From assembly GCA_007135435.1 (NCBI GenBank), contig SLIW01000392.1, forward strand, positions 1 to 5,553: DNA of 5,553 nucleotides. The letters are read 5' to 3'. The stretch comes from Natronomonas sp. GTDB taxonomy: Archaea > Halobacteriota > Halobacteria > Halobacteriales > Haloarculaceae. The notes beneath the pieces are model-generated. The model made no database searches. It saw nothing but the letters and a program-made list of their open reading frames with translations, and was not told the DNA's origin. Shown in pieces: positions 1 through 5,285 of the stretch; the first letter of the stretch is position 1; each line of letters starts with the position of its first letter. The position numbers and the translations under genes were made by a program.

Positions 1-1102
1 CCTCGCTCCGCTCCTCCCAGACGTGCTGCGGGAGGATCGGGACCGAAAGCGCCCGCCAGGCCACGTCGTGTCTGGGAACCGAGAACCGGAACCGCACCGA
101 GTCGTGGCTCCGGGCGTCGACCCACTCCACGATCGACAGCCGCCCGCGACGCCACGTGGTGGGTACCGGCGACTCGAACTCGCCGAGGGAGGTGTCGACG
201 AGGAACTCGTAGGTGAACGCGACGTCGGACGCCGAGAGCGGTTCGCCGTCGTGCCACGGCGTGTCTCTGAGCCGCACGGTGGCCGCGAGGTCGCCGTCGA
301 CCTGGTCCCACTCGACCTCGCGGGCGAGCCACGGCGTCGGTTCCTCCTGGCCGAGGTCGCGGGCCAGCGGCTCGTAGAGCAGCCCGGCGACGTCGCTGGG
401 GTCGCGATGCTCCGCGGCGATCGGGTTCCGGTTCCGGGTGATGCGGGCGTCGCGTAACAGGAGCTCGATCGTCTCCGCCTCCTCGTCCACGCGTTCGAGG
501 GTGAGGTAATCGGCGGGGTCGTCGAGGCCGCCGATCGGCCAGCGGTCGAACCGTTCGGTCCTGACCCCGGCGATGCGGTCGGGGAACGCGATGGTGGTGA
601 ACGGCTGTTCGCGGACGACCCGCTCGAGGATCTGGTGGAACAGCTCCTGGCGTTCGATGTGGTCGGCGGATCGCTGGTCCTCCAGTTGCTCGTCGAGTTC
701 GAGGTCGCTGTAGCCGAACGGGTTCTGCCAGCCTCCTTCCTCGCCGTAGGCGGAGTGGAGCAGCGAGTACAGCTCGTCGGGGTCGCCGGCACTCGGGTAC
801 CGCGCGACGTAGAGGTCGAAGTCGTGGTTGATCAGGATCTCGCGGTACAGCACGTCCGGCGTCATGGGATCGACGATGGCGTCGATGCCCGCGGCCTGCA
901 TGTTCTCTGCGAGCCGATTGGCGATCCGGACCGCGTAGGGGTCGTCCGCCTCGGGCATCGTCGCCACCGTGAGCGAGAGCTGCTCGGTCCGCCGTCGCCC
1001 GACGAGGTTCCGCAGGTTGGCGACGCAGCCGGCGCTCGCGACGGCCACACCGGCCGCTCCTGCCAGAAACGCACGACGACGAGGGGCCGCCCCCGGGGGC
1101 AT
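1..1102 (-). CDS. Tat-exported lipoprotein, peptide/nickel ABC-transporter substrate-binding protein (SBP_bac_5-like) with swapped lobe order; 3' end outside window
   Basis: The first 367 codons are visible from an ATG at 1102; no stop occurs before the left edge. Residues 8-26 form a twin-arginine lipoprotein signal (RRRAFL, an Ala/Val/Gly-rich core, then SAGC with Cys26 as the lipidated residue). The mature protein should be anchored outside the membrane and deliver a peptide-like or other small solute to an ABC permease. Residues 43-190 resemble the C-terminal lobe of SBP_bac_5 proteins: an amphipathic helix before AAGIDA, the HDFDLYVARYP strand, GDPDELYSLLHS, NPFGYSD, and the ERQELFHQILERVVREQP helix. 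Residues 207-367 resemble the N-terminal lobe: LLYEPLA, PWLAREVEW, and the family hallmark LRDTPWHDGEPLSASDVAF. The usual order is the reverse. A TATA-like box lies about 30 nt upstream of the ATG, supporting this start and a near-leaderless transcript. No transporter genes are visible; they could lie beyond the left edge. The substrate cannot be inferred. Confidence 0.9.
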   Translation of the reverse strand, partial: MPPGAAPRRRAFLAGAAGVAVASAGCVANLRNLVGRRRTEQLSLTVATMPEADDPYAVRIANRLAENMQAAGIDAIVDPMTPDVLYREILINHDFDLYVARYPSAGDPDELYSLLHSAYGEEGGWQNPFGYSDLELDEQLEDQRSADHIERQELFHQILERVVREQPFTTIAFPDRIAGVRTERFDRWPIGGLDDPADYLTLERVDEEAETIELLLRDARITRNRNPIAAEHRDPSDVAGLLYEPLARDLGQEEPTPWLAREVEWDQVDGDLAATVRLRDTPWHDGEPLSASDVAFTYEFLVDTSLGEFESPVPTTWRRGRLSIVEWVDARSHDSVRFRFSVPRHDVAWRALSVPILPQHVWEERSE

Positions 1103-1131
1103 TGCTAGATGGTTGTAGGCGCTCGAAGACG

Positions 1132-1137
1132 TATAAA
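1132..1137 (-). promoter_or_regulatory. TATA box of the substrate-binding protein gene
   Basis: The minus strand reads TTTATA here, 30-35 nt before the ATG at 1102. This sequence and spacing fit the archaeal TBP site placed about 25 nt before transcription start, giving a transcript with a leader of only a few nucleotides. It is the best TATA match in the window. Assignment is by sequence and spacing only. Confidence 0.65.
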
Positions 1138-1183
1138 GTTCCCCCGTCCGGACCCGTACTGACCGTCGTAACGATTTTCGGCC

Positions 1184-1214
1184 GGGCCGTCGACGTGTGA
1201 ACGATTCACGGCCC
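1184..1214. repeat. Inverted repeat between the membrane protein stop and the binding-protein promoter
   Basis: GGGCCGT (1184-1190) is perfectly complementary to ACGGCCC (1208-1214). The 17-nt loop overlaps a second perfect dyad, GTGAA-CGA-TTCAC (1197-1209), so the two hairpins compete. The structure lies about 50 nt beyond the stop of the membrane protein and about 45 nt before the next TATA box. It could be a 3'-end RNA structure or a regulator site. No T-run follows on the minus strand, so a classical archaeal terminator is not supported. Confidence 0.35.
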
Positions 1215-1264
1215 GATCGACCGTTCCGTCTCGACGCGCCGGTGATGAATTACAACGGTCCGTC

Positions 1265-2530
1265 TCAGAGGTAACCGAACAGCGGCAGGAAAAGCGCCAT
1301 CACCCACCCGCCGAGCCCCACCAGCAGCGGGGTCGGCACGGGGTCGTCCTCCGTCGTCCGGGCGGCGCCCAGGGCGATCAGCCCGACCGTCAGGAGGACG
1401 CTCCCGCGGTGCAGGACGAACCGGAGCGGGACGACCGAGACCTCCATCGCCACGAAGTCGACGGTGAACGCCGCGCCGAAGCCGAGGGCCGCGAACGCGA
1501 ACGCCCACACCGCCTCCGAGTGCCGGCCGAGGCCGTAGGCGATCGCCGGCGTCCCCAGGACGAGCGCGAGGTACAGCGGTGCGGCGATGACCTTCGGCGA
1601 GACGCCCGGGAGCAGTCCCTCCGCGACGACGCCGAGCCACCTGACGGCGGTGTAGAGCACGAAGAGGGCGACGCCGAGTCCGATCTCGTGTCGACGGCGG
1701 TCCACGAACGCGAGGACCTCGTCGGTCGCGCGCCGGGTCCGGTTCACGACCGCGAAGAACAGCGGGATGCCGAGGCCGGCGAGGTAGACGCCGGTCGCCC
1801 AGCCGTCCCCGTCGGCGGTCTCGTTCTCGAAGGGCTTCCGCACCACCTCGTCGACGTACCGCTGGCCCATGAAGTCCCGTTCGAGCTCGCGCTGGGAGTC
1901 CGAGATCCCGGTGACGGTGTGGCGCAGCCGGAACCAGTCCCAGTGCTCGTCGTGGATCTGGACGGCCGTCCACTCGCCCTGCGGGTCCTCGTAGGCGCGG
2001 ATGTGCATCCGGTTGCCGAGGTAGGTCCCGGCGTGGAGCTGGTAGGACTCGTCGACCCAGCGGCCCTCGCCGTCCACCTCGAGGTAGGTGTACCGGATCG
2101 ACCCCTCCGCGTCGTCCCACCACAGCACCTCCCTGACGTCGTCGGCCTCGGGATCGAACTGGACGCGCTCGATGGAGATGGTCTCCTCCTCGGCGTCGCC
2201 CTCGTGGATCATCTCCTCCTCCCACTCGAGTTCGGTCCGCAGGGTCAGTGCCCGCTTGACCATCTCCGGATCGCCGAAGAAGACCATGTTGATGCCCAGG
2301 GTCCGGGACTCGTAGGACTGCGCCGCCGAAGTGTAGGGCCACAGCTGCGTCCCACCCTCGGTGAGCTCGACCAGGTCCGGCTCCTCGGGTTCCTCCGGGC
2401 CGACCCCCCACAGCGGCCACTCCGCCAGCATCACCGCGCCCCCGAGTGCAGCCACCAGGACGAGCGCCGCCGCGACCCAGGCCGCGTCCTCGGCGATCTC
2501 GAGCTGCACGTCCGGTGCGGCGTCCGCCAT
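1265..2530 (-). CDS. Seven-helix integral membrane protein with large extracytoplasmic domain, function unknown
   Basis: This 421-residue protein runs from an ATG at 2530 to a TGA at 1265. Hydrophobic segments are seen at roughly residues 17-39, 246-263, 282-303, 314-334, 339-361, 370-390 and 400-420. Residues 40-245 form one soluble, acidic, Trp/Tyr-rich domain between helices 1 and 2; its most distinctive stretches are QLWPYTSAAQSYESRTLGIN (62-81), VDESYQLHAGTYLGNRMHIRA (159-179) and EHWDWFRLRHTV (195-206). The negative N-terminus and the Arg-rich loop at 264-280 (NRTRRATDEV to VDRRRHE) suggest that the large domain is outside and this loop is cytoplasmic. The pattern of a strand with R.HIR followed by a W-containing strand is faintly like the LssY C-terminal domain, but this is only an impression. 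Its neighbour, the polyprenol kinase, is divergent, so no operon supports a role. Acidic, membrane-compatible composition marks this as the real frame over the long opposite-strand frames. I do not know its function. Confidence 0.85.
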   Translation of the reverse strand: MADAAPDVQLEIAEDAAWVAAALVLVAALGGAVMLAEWPLWGVGPEEPEEPDLVELTEGGTQLWPYTSAAQSYESRTLGINMVFFGDPEMVKRALTLRTELEWEEEMIHEGDAEEETISIERVQFDPEADDVREVLWWDDAEGSIRYTYLEVDGEGRWVDESYQLHAGTYLGNRMHIRAYEDPQGEWTAVQIHDEHWDWFRLRHTVTGISDSQRELERDFMGQRYVDEVVRKPFENETADGDGWATGVYLAGLGIPLFFAVVNRTRRATDEVLAFVDRRRHEIGLGVALFVLYTAVRWLGVVAEGLLPGVSPKVIAAPLYLALVLGTPAIAYGLGRHSEAVWAFAFAALGFGAAFTVDFVAMEVSVVPLRFVLHRGSVLLTVGLIALGAARTTEDDPVPTPLLVGLGGWVMALFLPLFGYL

Positions 2531-2533
2531 CTT

Positions 2534-2554
2534 CCAGGGGATAGGCGTCCCTGG
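2534..2554. promoter_or_regulatory. Dyad between TATA and start of the seven-helix protein gene (possible operator)
   Basis: CCAGGG (2534-2539) and CCCTGG (2549-2554) form a perfect 6-bp inverted repeat with a 9-nt spacer. It lies 4-24 nt before the ATG at 2530, across the expected transcription start. A protein bound there would block initiation, as many archaeal repressors do. An RNA hairpin in a short leader is the alternative. No regulator is identified. Confidence 0.35.
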
Positions 2555-2556
2555 TT

Positions 2557-2564
2557 ACAAATAG
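2557..2564 (-). promoter_or_regulatory. TATA-like element of the seven-helix protein gene
   Basis: The minus strand reads CTATTTGT here, 27-34 nt before the ATG at 2530, in a locally AT-rich patch of an otherwise GC-rich intergenic region. Spacing fits an archaeal TATA box driving a leaderless or very short-leader transcript. The match to the consensus is moderate. Confidence 0.45.
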
Positions 2565-2657
2565 GTACTGTCGCAATCACTCCTGCGTTCGGTGGTCTGT
2601 GCCTCTCATCGGCCTGTCCCGTGGGTCGTCGACGTCTCCCGGAGCGCCGCGAAATGG

Positions 2658-2676
2658 CGGGGAGATAAGACCCCCG
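2658..2676 (+). promoter_or_regulatory. TATA-like element in a dyad before the polyprenol kinase gene
   Basis: AGATAAGA (2663-2670) is the only AT-rich stretch before the ATG at 2693, at 23-30 nt upstream, and is the likely TBP site. It is flanked by CGGGG (2658-2662) and CCCCG (2672-2676), a perfect inverted repeat with a 9-nt spacer, so the TATA element sits inside the dyad. Whether a regulator reads the dyad is unknown. Confidence 0.4.
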
Positions 2677-2692
2677 GACTCGAGCCGCCGGT

Positions 2693-3277
2693 ATGGGTCT
2701 CGAGATCCGCCGCCGCCTGGTCCACGCGTCGGGCGCGGTCGTCCCCGGGGCCTACCTCCTGGACGTCCACGTCCTCGAGGTCGGCGTGGTCACCTGGCGT
2801 GTGGTCCAGGTCCTCACCGTCGTCGGCCTCGTCGTCGTCGCCGGCCTCGAGGCGGCGCGGCTCCACGGCGACCTCCAGCACGCGATCTACGACCAGCTCA
2901 CCCGGGAGTACGAACAGGACACCGTCGCCGGGTACGCCCTCTACGTCCTGAGCGCGACCGTCGTCGTCCTGGTGTTCGACCCGCAGATCGCGGTCCCGGC
3001 GCTGTTCATGCTCTGTCTCGCGGACCCCGTGAGCGGGATGGTCTCCGGCGGGGAGTTCAGGACCGTCGCCAGACCGCACGTCTTCGCCACCATGTTCGTG
3101 GTCAGCCTCGTACTCGCCGTCCCGTTCGTCCCACCGGCTGCCGCGGTCGCGGGTGCCGTCGGCGCGGCGCTCGCCGACGGGATAAAACCCGTGGTCGGGG
3201 GCCACGTCGTCGACGACAACCTCACCATCCCCGTGGTCGCCGCGGTCATGATGTGGGTCACGATGGCCGTCCTGTGA
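2693..3277 (+). CDS. CTP-dependent dolichol/polyprenol kinase-like membrane protein (SEC59 family)
   Basis: This 194-residue, very hydrophobic protein begins MGLEIRRRLVHASGAVVP. Opening with RR.LVH.SG is typical of archaeal members of the SEC59/dolichol kinase family. Further family motifs are an E..R pair at 53-56 (GLEAARLHGD), CLADPVSGMVSG (108-119), ADGIKP (161-166) and DDNLTIP (174-180). The Asp/Gly-rich loops between membrane segments at 36-52, 81-108, 130-146, 148-162 and 179-194 are where CTP is bound in this family. Known members phosphorylate dolichol or another isoprenoid alcohol with CTP, making the lipid carrier for glycan assembly in the cytoplasmic membrane. Sequence alone does not fix the substrate; a phytol- or geranylgeraniol-type kinase is possible. 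The ATG at 2693 has a TATA-like element about 27 nt upstream, and the next in-frame Met would lose conserved N-terminal residues. The gene stands alone, divergent from the seven-helix protein and convergent with the small gene ending at 3415. Confidence 0.85.
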   Translation: MGLEIRRRLVHASGAVVPGAYLLDVHVLEVGVVTWRVVQVLTVVGLVVVAGLEAARLHGDLQHAIYDQLTREYEQDTVAGYALYVLSATVVVLVFDPQIAVPALFMLCLADPVSGMVSGGEFRTVARPHVFATMFVVSLVLAVPFVPPAAAVAGAVGAALADGIKPVVGGHVVDDNLTIPVVAAVMMWVTMAVL

Positions 3278-3347
3278 TCGTCGCTTCAGACGTCTCTGGA
3301 CGGCGATGCTCGTGCCCCTACAACCGCCTCTCTCGGCCGGAAACGGA

Positions 3348-3412
3348 CGCCGAATCGGCGGTATGTCGGTGATCGGTCGCCGAATCGGCGGTATGCCGGT
3401 GATCGGTCGCCG
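3348..3412. repeat. Two 30-bp tandem repeats, each with a 13-bp palindrome
   Basis: The unit at 3351-3380 is repeated directly at 3381-3410 with one difference (T3366 versus C3396). Matching partial unit sequence lies on both sides (CGC at 3348-3350, CG at 3411-3412). Each copy carries the perfect palindrome CGCCGA-A-TCGGCG (3348-3360 and 3378-3390). The array fills the gap between two convergent genes and stops 3 bp before the small gene's stop codon, so it lies in the 3' region of both. Possible roles are paired 3'-end hairpins, a protein-binding array, or a recent slippage duplication. Units are contiguous, so this is not CRISPR. Confidence 0.8.
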
Positions 3413-3414
3413 TT

Positions 3415-3609
3415 TCAGAAGAGCAACAGCGGGAGGCCGAAGGTCACGAGCAGCCCGGCCAGGGCGATCAGGGCCCCGAGGCCGACGTCGCGATCCGTGT
3501 AGTCGCTCTGCGGCGCCGTCGTCCGCTCGCCCGTCGCGGTCGCCTCGCCCTCCGGTGGATCCGCCTCCGCAGGATCGACGACCCCGTCGTCCGCGTCGTG
3601 GTCGGACAT
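3415..3609 (-). CDS. Small acidic single-helix membrane protein (haloarchaeal, DUF7550-like)
   Basis: This 64-residue protein starts MSDHDADDGV. Its ~40-residue N-terminal tail is rich in Asp, Glu, Thr and Ala, followed by one transmembrane helix (about residues 43-63) ending ALAGLLVTFGLPLLLF. An acidic tail plus a final LLVTFGLPL helix resembles, from memory, a widespread haloarchaeal family of short proteins of unknown function (DUF7550); the family name is uncertain. The negatively charged tail would be exposed on one face of the membrane. The ATG at 3609 is the only sensible start. Only a weak AT-rich patch (around 3632-3640) lies at TATA distance. It converges with the polyprenol kinase gene. 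A gene this short could be a chance frame, but the acidic tail, clean helix and family-like ending argue that it is real. Confidence 0.65.
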   Translation of the reverse strand: MSDHDADDGVVDPAEADPPEGEATATGERTTAPQSDYTDRDVGLGALIALAGLLVTFGLPLLLF

Positions 3610-3867
3610 ACGAGGGTGTTCACCCGAACGGTACTTTGCTCTTGAGGTTCGTCGACCCGCTCCGCAGCACCCGTCGTCTCGTCATCGTGGGTTCCCGGCC
3701 CGGTCTCCGGTCCCGATAGCAGGGGCCGGTTCTCGGTACCGGGTTCCGTTTACCGACGGGTGATGCTTCCTGCGTGGGTGGTGCCTCCTGCGGGCGTCAC
3801 CTCCGTGTGGACGAACCACCGTCACAGGGGGCACGATTCACCCTCGGGTGTGTCACGAAGGAAAGAT

Positions 3868-4665
3868 TCACCCGCAGATGTCGTCACGGTCGCGGACGTG
3901 GGATCGTGGCGCGAGCGCCTCCCAGGGCTGGTCGGCCAGCCACTCGCAGAGCTCGACCAGCTGTCCACAGGCCGCCTCGAAGAGCCGTTCGCCCTTCTCG
4001 GCGGTGGCGTCCGTCGGGTCGCCGAACGCCCCGTTGTCGGAGTTCTCGATGGCGTCGTAGAAGAGGCGGGCGCCGTGGCGCTCCGTCCGGACCTCGGTGA
4101 GGTCGGGACAGCCGCCGTCGCGGGCGGCGGCGAGCTCGTCCGTCCTGATCAGGTCGGCCAGGTGCCACACCATCGCCGTCTCCTTCGGGCCGGCGTGGGG
4201 TCCGTTCTGGGCGAAGAGCTCGTCGACAAGTTCCGGGATCGACTCGTTCCACATCCACTCGATCGCGTAGGCCGTCCCGTCGTCGTGCAGGCGACGACCC
4301 ACCTCCCGGAGCGGCTCGACGTTGCCCCCGTGGGCGTTCACGTAGACGATGCGGTCGATCCCCTGGTCGGCGAGGCTGCGCGACAGCGACTCGACGTAGT
4401 CGCGGAAGGCGTCGGCGTCGACCGACATCGTCCCGTGGAACTGCCGGTGGTGCGGGCTGACGCCGATCGTCACCGTCGGCGTGCAGATGCACGGCGGCTC
4501 CGCCCGGTCGGCGGCCGCCCGGGCGAGCCCCTCGGCGATGACGTGGTCCGTCGACAGCGGGAGGTGTGGCCCGTGCTGTTCGGTCGAGCCCAGCGGTACC
4601 AGGGCCGGGGTGCCCTCGGCGAGGTACTCGCCGACCTCCGGCCAGGTGGCGTCTCCGATGTACAT
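3868..4665 (-). CDS. Creatininase-family metal-dependent amide hydrolase
   Basis: With the ATG at 4665 the protein has 265 residues and starts MYIGDATWPEV, a usual start for this family. The binuclear metal site is complete: Glu29 and His31 in GSTEQHGPHLP, Asp40 in STDH, His112 in NAHGGN, and Glu162 in HAGPKETA. The HGTMSV motif (77-82) is also present. Creatininase-family enzymes hydrolyse cyclic or linear amides at paired Zn or Mn ions in the cytoplasm. Known activities include creatinine amidohydrolase, the MftE peptidase of mycofactocin synthesis, and the archaeal formamide hydrolase ArfB of flavin/F420 synthesis. Nothing here selects among them. The frame stays open to a GTG at 4848, but that would add 61 Arg-, Gly- and Pro-rich residues atypical of the family. 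The cupin gene lies upstream on the same strand, and no TATA-like element precedes 4665, so cotranscription with the cupin is plausible. An alternative start at 4722 would add 19 residues. Confidence 0.85.
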   Translation of the reverse strand: MYIGDATWPEVGEYLAEGTPALVPLGSTEQHGPHLPLSTDHVIAEGLARAAADRAEPPCICTPTVTIGVSPHHRQFHGTMSVDADAFRDYVESLSRSLADQGIDRIVYVNAHGGNVEPLREVGRRLHDDGTAYAIEWMWNESIPELVDELFAQNGPHAGPKETAMVWHLADLIRTDELAAARDGGCPDLTEVRTERHGARLFYDAIENSDNGAFGDPTDATAEKGERLFEAACGQLVELCEWLADQPWEALAPRSHVRDRDDICG

Positions 4666-4690
4666 GCCCCCGGCGACGCCCGGGGTCACC

Positions 4691-4755
4691 TTGAAGCCTC
4701 GGCTCTTGAAGCCTCCGCTCATGAAACCACGGCCATCGAAGCCTCGGCTCGCCGC
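4691..4755. repeat. 15-bp degenerate tandem repeats just upstream of the creatininase gene
   Basis: Four to five diverged 15-bp units lie at 4681-4695, 4696-4710, 4711-4725, 4726-4740 and 4741-4755. The clearest share GCCTCSGCTC followed by a GAA ending; GAA recurs exactly every 15 bp (ending at 4695, 4710, 4725 and 4740). Read with the creatininase frame, the units give Gly-Phe pentapeptides: SRGFD, GRGFM, SGGFK, SRGFK. They lie in the 5' region of that gene, either untranslated or, if translation starts at 4722 or earlier, as an N-terminal extension. The first and last units are the most diverged. Confidence 0.6.
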
Positions 4756-4804
4756 GTGCCGGTGAGCTCGACGTCGCCCTCTTCGCGTCGGCCGGGCTCC
4801 CCAC

Positions 4805-4837
4805 CTACGGGGCGCCGGCGATCGCGACCCGCACCCG
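4805..4837 (-). other. In-frame continuation of the cupin beyond its TAA
   Basis: Directly after the cupin's TAA (4840-4838), the same frame continues for ten codons encoding RVRVAIAGAP and then meets TAG (4807-4805). A short hydrophobic strand ending in GAP is how many small haloarchaeal cupins finish. The TAA therefore looks like a nonsense change in a longer ancestral gene of about 118 codons, for example from GAA by one base. A sequencing error would look the same. Confidence 0.55.
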
Positions 4838-5161
4838 TTAGTCGCCACGGTTGTGGAGCTGTCGCCACGTGTCCGGCGCGACGCGGATCGCCTCCCCCCG
4901 GCCGAGGGTCACCGCGTCGGCGGGCGGGTCGTCCTCGCCACCGCCGAGCTCGACGGTGAGCTCGCCGTCGACGACGAGGTAGACCTCCTCCTGGCCGTCC
5001 GCGGCGTGGTCGTGGGCCTTCCCCTTGCCGTCCGGTTCGAGTTCGAACAGCGTCATCCCGAGGTTCTCGCAGTCGAGCGGCTCGCGGAAGAACCACATCC
5101 CGCCCCACTCGTCGGGGACGACGCTGTCGACCTCGTCGGTGCTCGCGACGGTGTGATCCAT
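4838..5161 (-). CDS. Small single-domain cupin, possibly truncated at its C-terminus
   Basis: This 107-residue acidic protein starts at an ATG at 5161. Cupin motif 1 is clear: GKGKAHDHAADGQEEVYLVVDG, with His50, His52 and Glu59 as likely metal ligands and Gly66 at the expected distance. Motif 2 is degenerate: GEAIRVAPDTWRQLHN keeps Gly89, Pro96 and Asn104, but Arg100 stands where the usual His ligand would be. The fold is a beta barrel; such cytoplasmic proteins range from sugar isomerases and dioxygenases to small-molecule sensors, and no activity can be assigned. The product ends abruptly at NRGD before the usual last strand, and that strand appears to be encoded after the stop (4837-4805). 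A TATA-like patch lies about 30 nt upstream of the start. The creatininase gene follows on the same strand and may share this transcript. Confidence 0.85.
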   Translation of the reverse strand: MDHTVASTDEVDSVVPDEWGGMWFFREPLDCENLGMTLFELEPDGKGKAHDHAADGQEEVYLVVDGELTVELGGGEDDPPADAVTLGRGEAIRVAPDTWRQLHNRGD

Positions 5162-5190
5162 GGTCGGTCCCGACGTACGACCGCCGCCGA

Positions 5191-5197
5191 CAAAACT
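5191..5197 (-). promoter_or_regulatory. TATA-like element of the cupin gene
   Basis: The minus strand reads AGTTTTG here, 30-36 nt before the ATG at 5161. It is the only AT-rich patch in the 124-bp gap to the next gene. Position fits an archaeal TATA box with a near-leaderless start; the sequence match is weak to moderate. Confidence 0.4.
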
Positions 5198-5285
5198 GGT
5201 GGGGAGGGGCTACACCGGCACCGTATCGTGGTCGAGGTCGGGGGGCCAGGACGTGTCGCCTCGGTCCCGGACCTCGGGTCGTCCC

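Noticed and set aside
1409..2668. Long plus-strand open frame of 419 codons opposite the seven-helix protein gene
   Set aside because: It is antisense to a frame with acidic composition and clear membrane helices. Its product is low-complexity Arg/Val/Pro/Leu-rich with no domain, as expected where third-position GC bias suppresses stops on the opposite strand. The same applies to the minus-strand frame 1206-2576.
3348..3412. CRISPR-like repeat
   Set aside because: The units are directly adjacent with no spacers, only two copies exist, and no cas gene is nearby.
3306..3719. Plus-strand frame over the tandem repeat giving a ten-residue Ile-Gly-Arg-Arg repeat
   Set aside because: The 30-bp unit is a multiple of three, so any frame reads as a peptide repeat. 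The product is extremely Arg-rich and overlaps the small minus-strand gene in antisense.
3835..3873. GATTCACCC repeated at 3835-3843 and 3865-3873, with a CACCC/GGGTG dyad
   Set aside because: A 9-bp direct repeat and a 5-bp dyad with a 2-nt loop are too weak to call an attachment site or terminator. The second copy overlaps the creatininase stop codon.
4666..4848. N-terminal extension of the creatininase from GTG at 4848
   Set aside because: The added 61 residues are Arg-, Gly- and Pro-rich, unlike the acidic proteins around them, and family members begin at the M.IGDATWP position. It was kept only as an alternative for the repeat-containing part.
3760..4959. Long plus-strand open frame of 399 codons across the creatininase and cupin genes
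   Set aside because: It is antisense to two recognisable enzyme families with intact catalytic motifs. Its product has no recognisable motif and a compositional shadow pattern.
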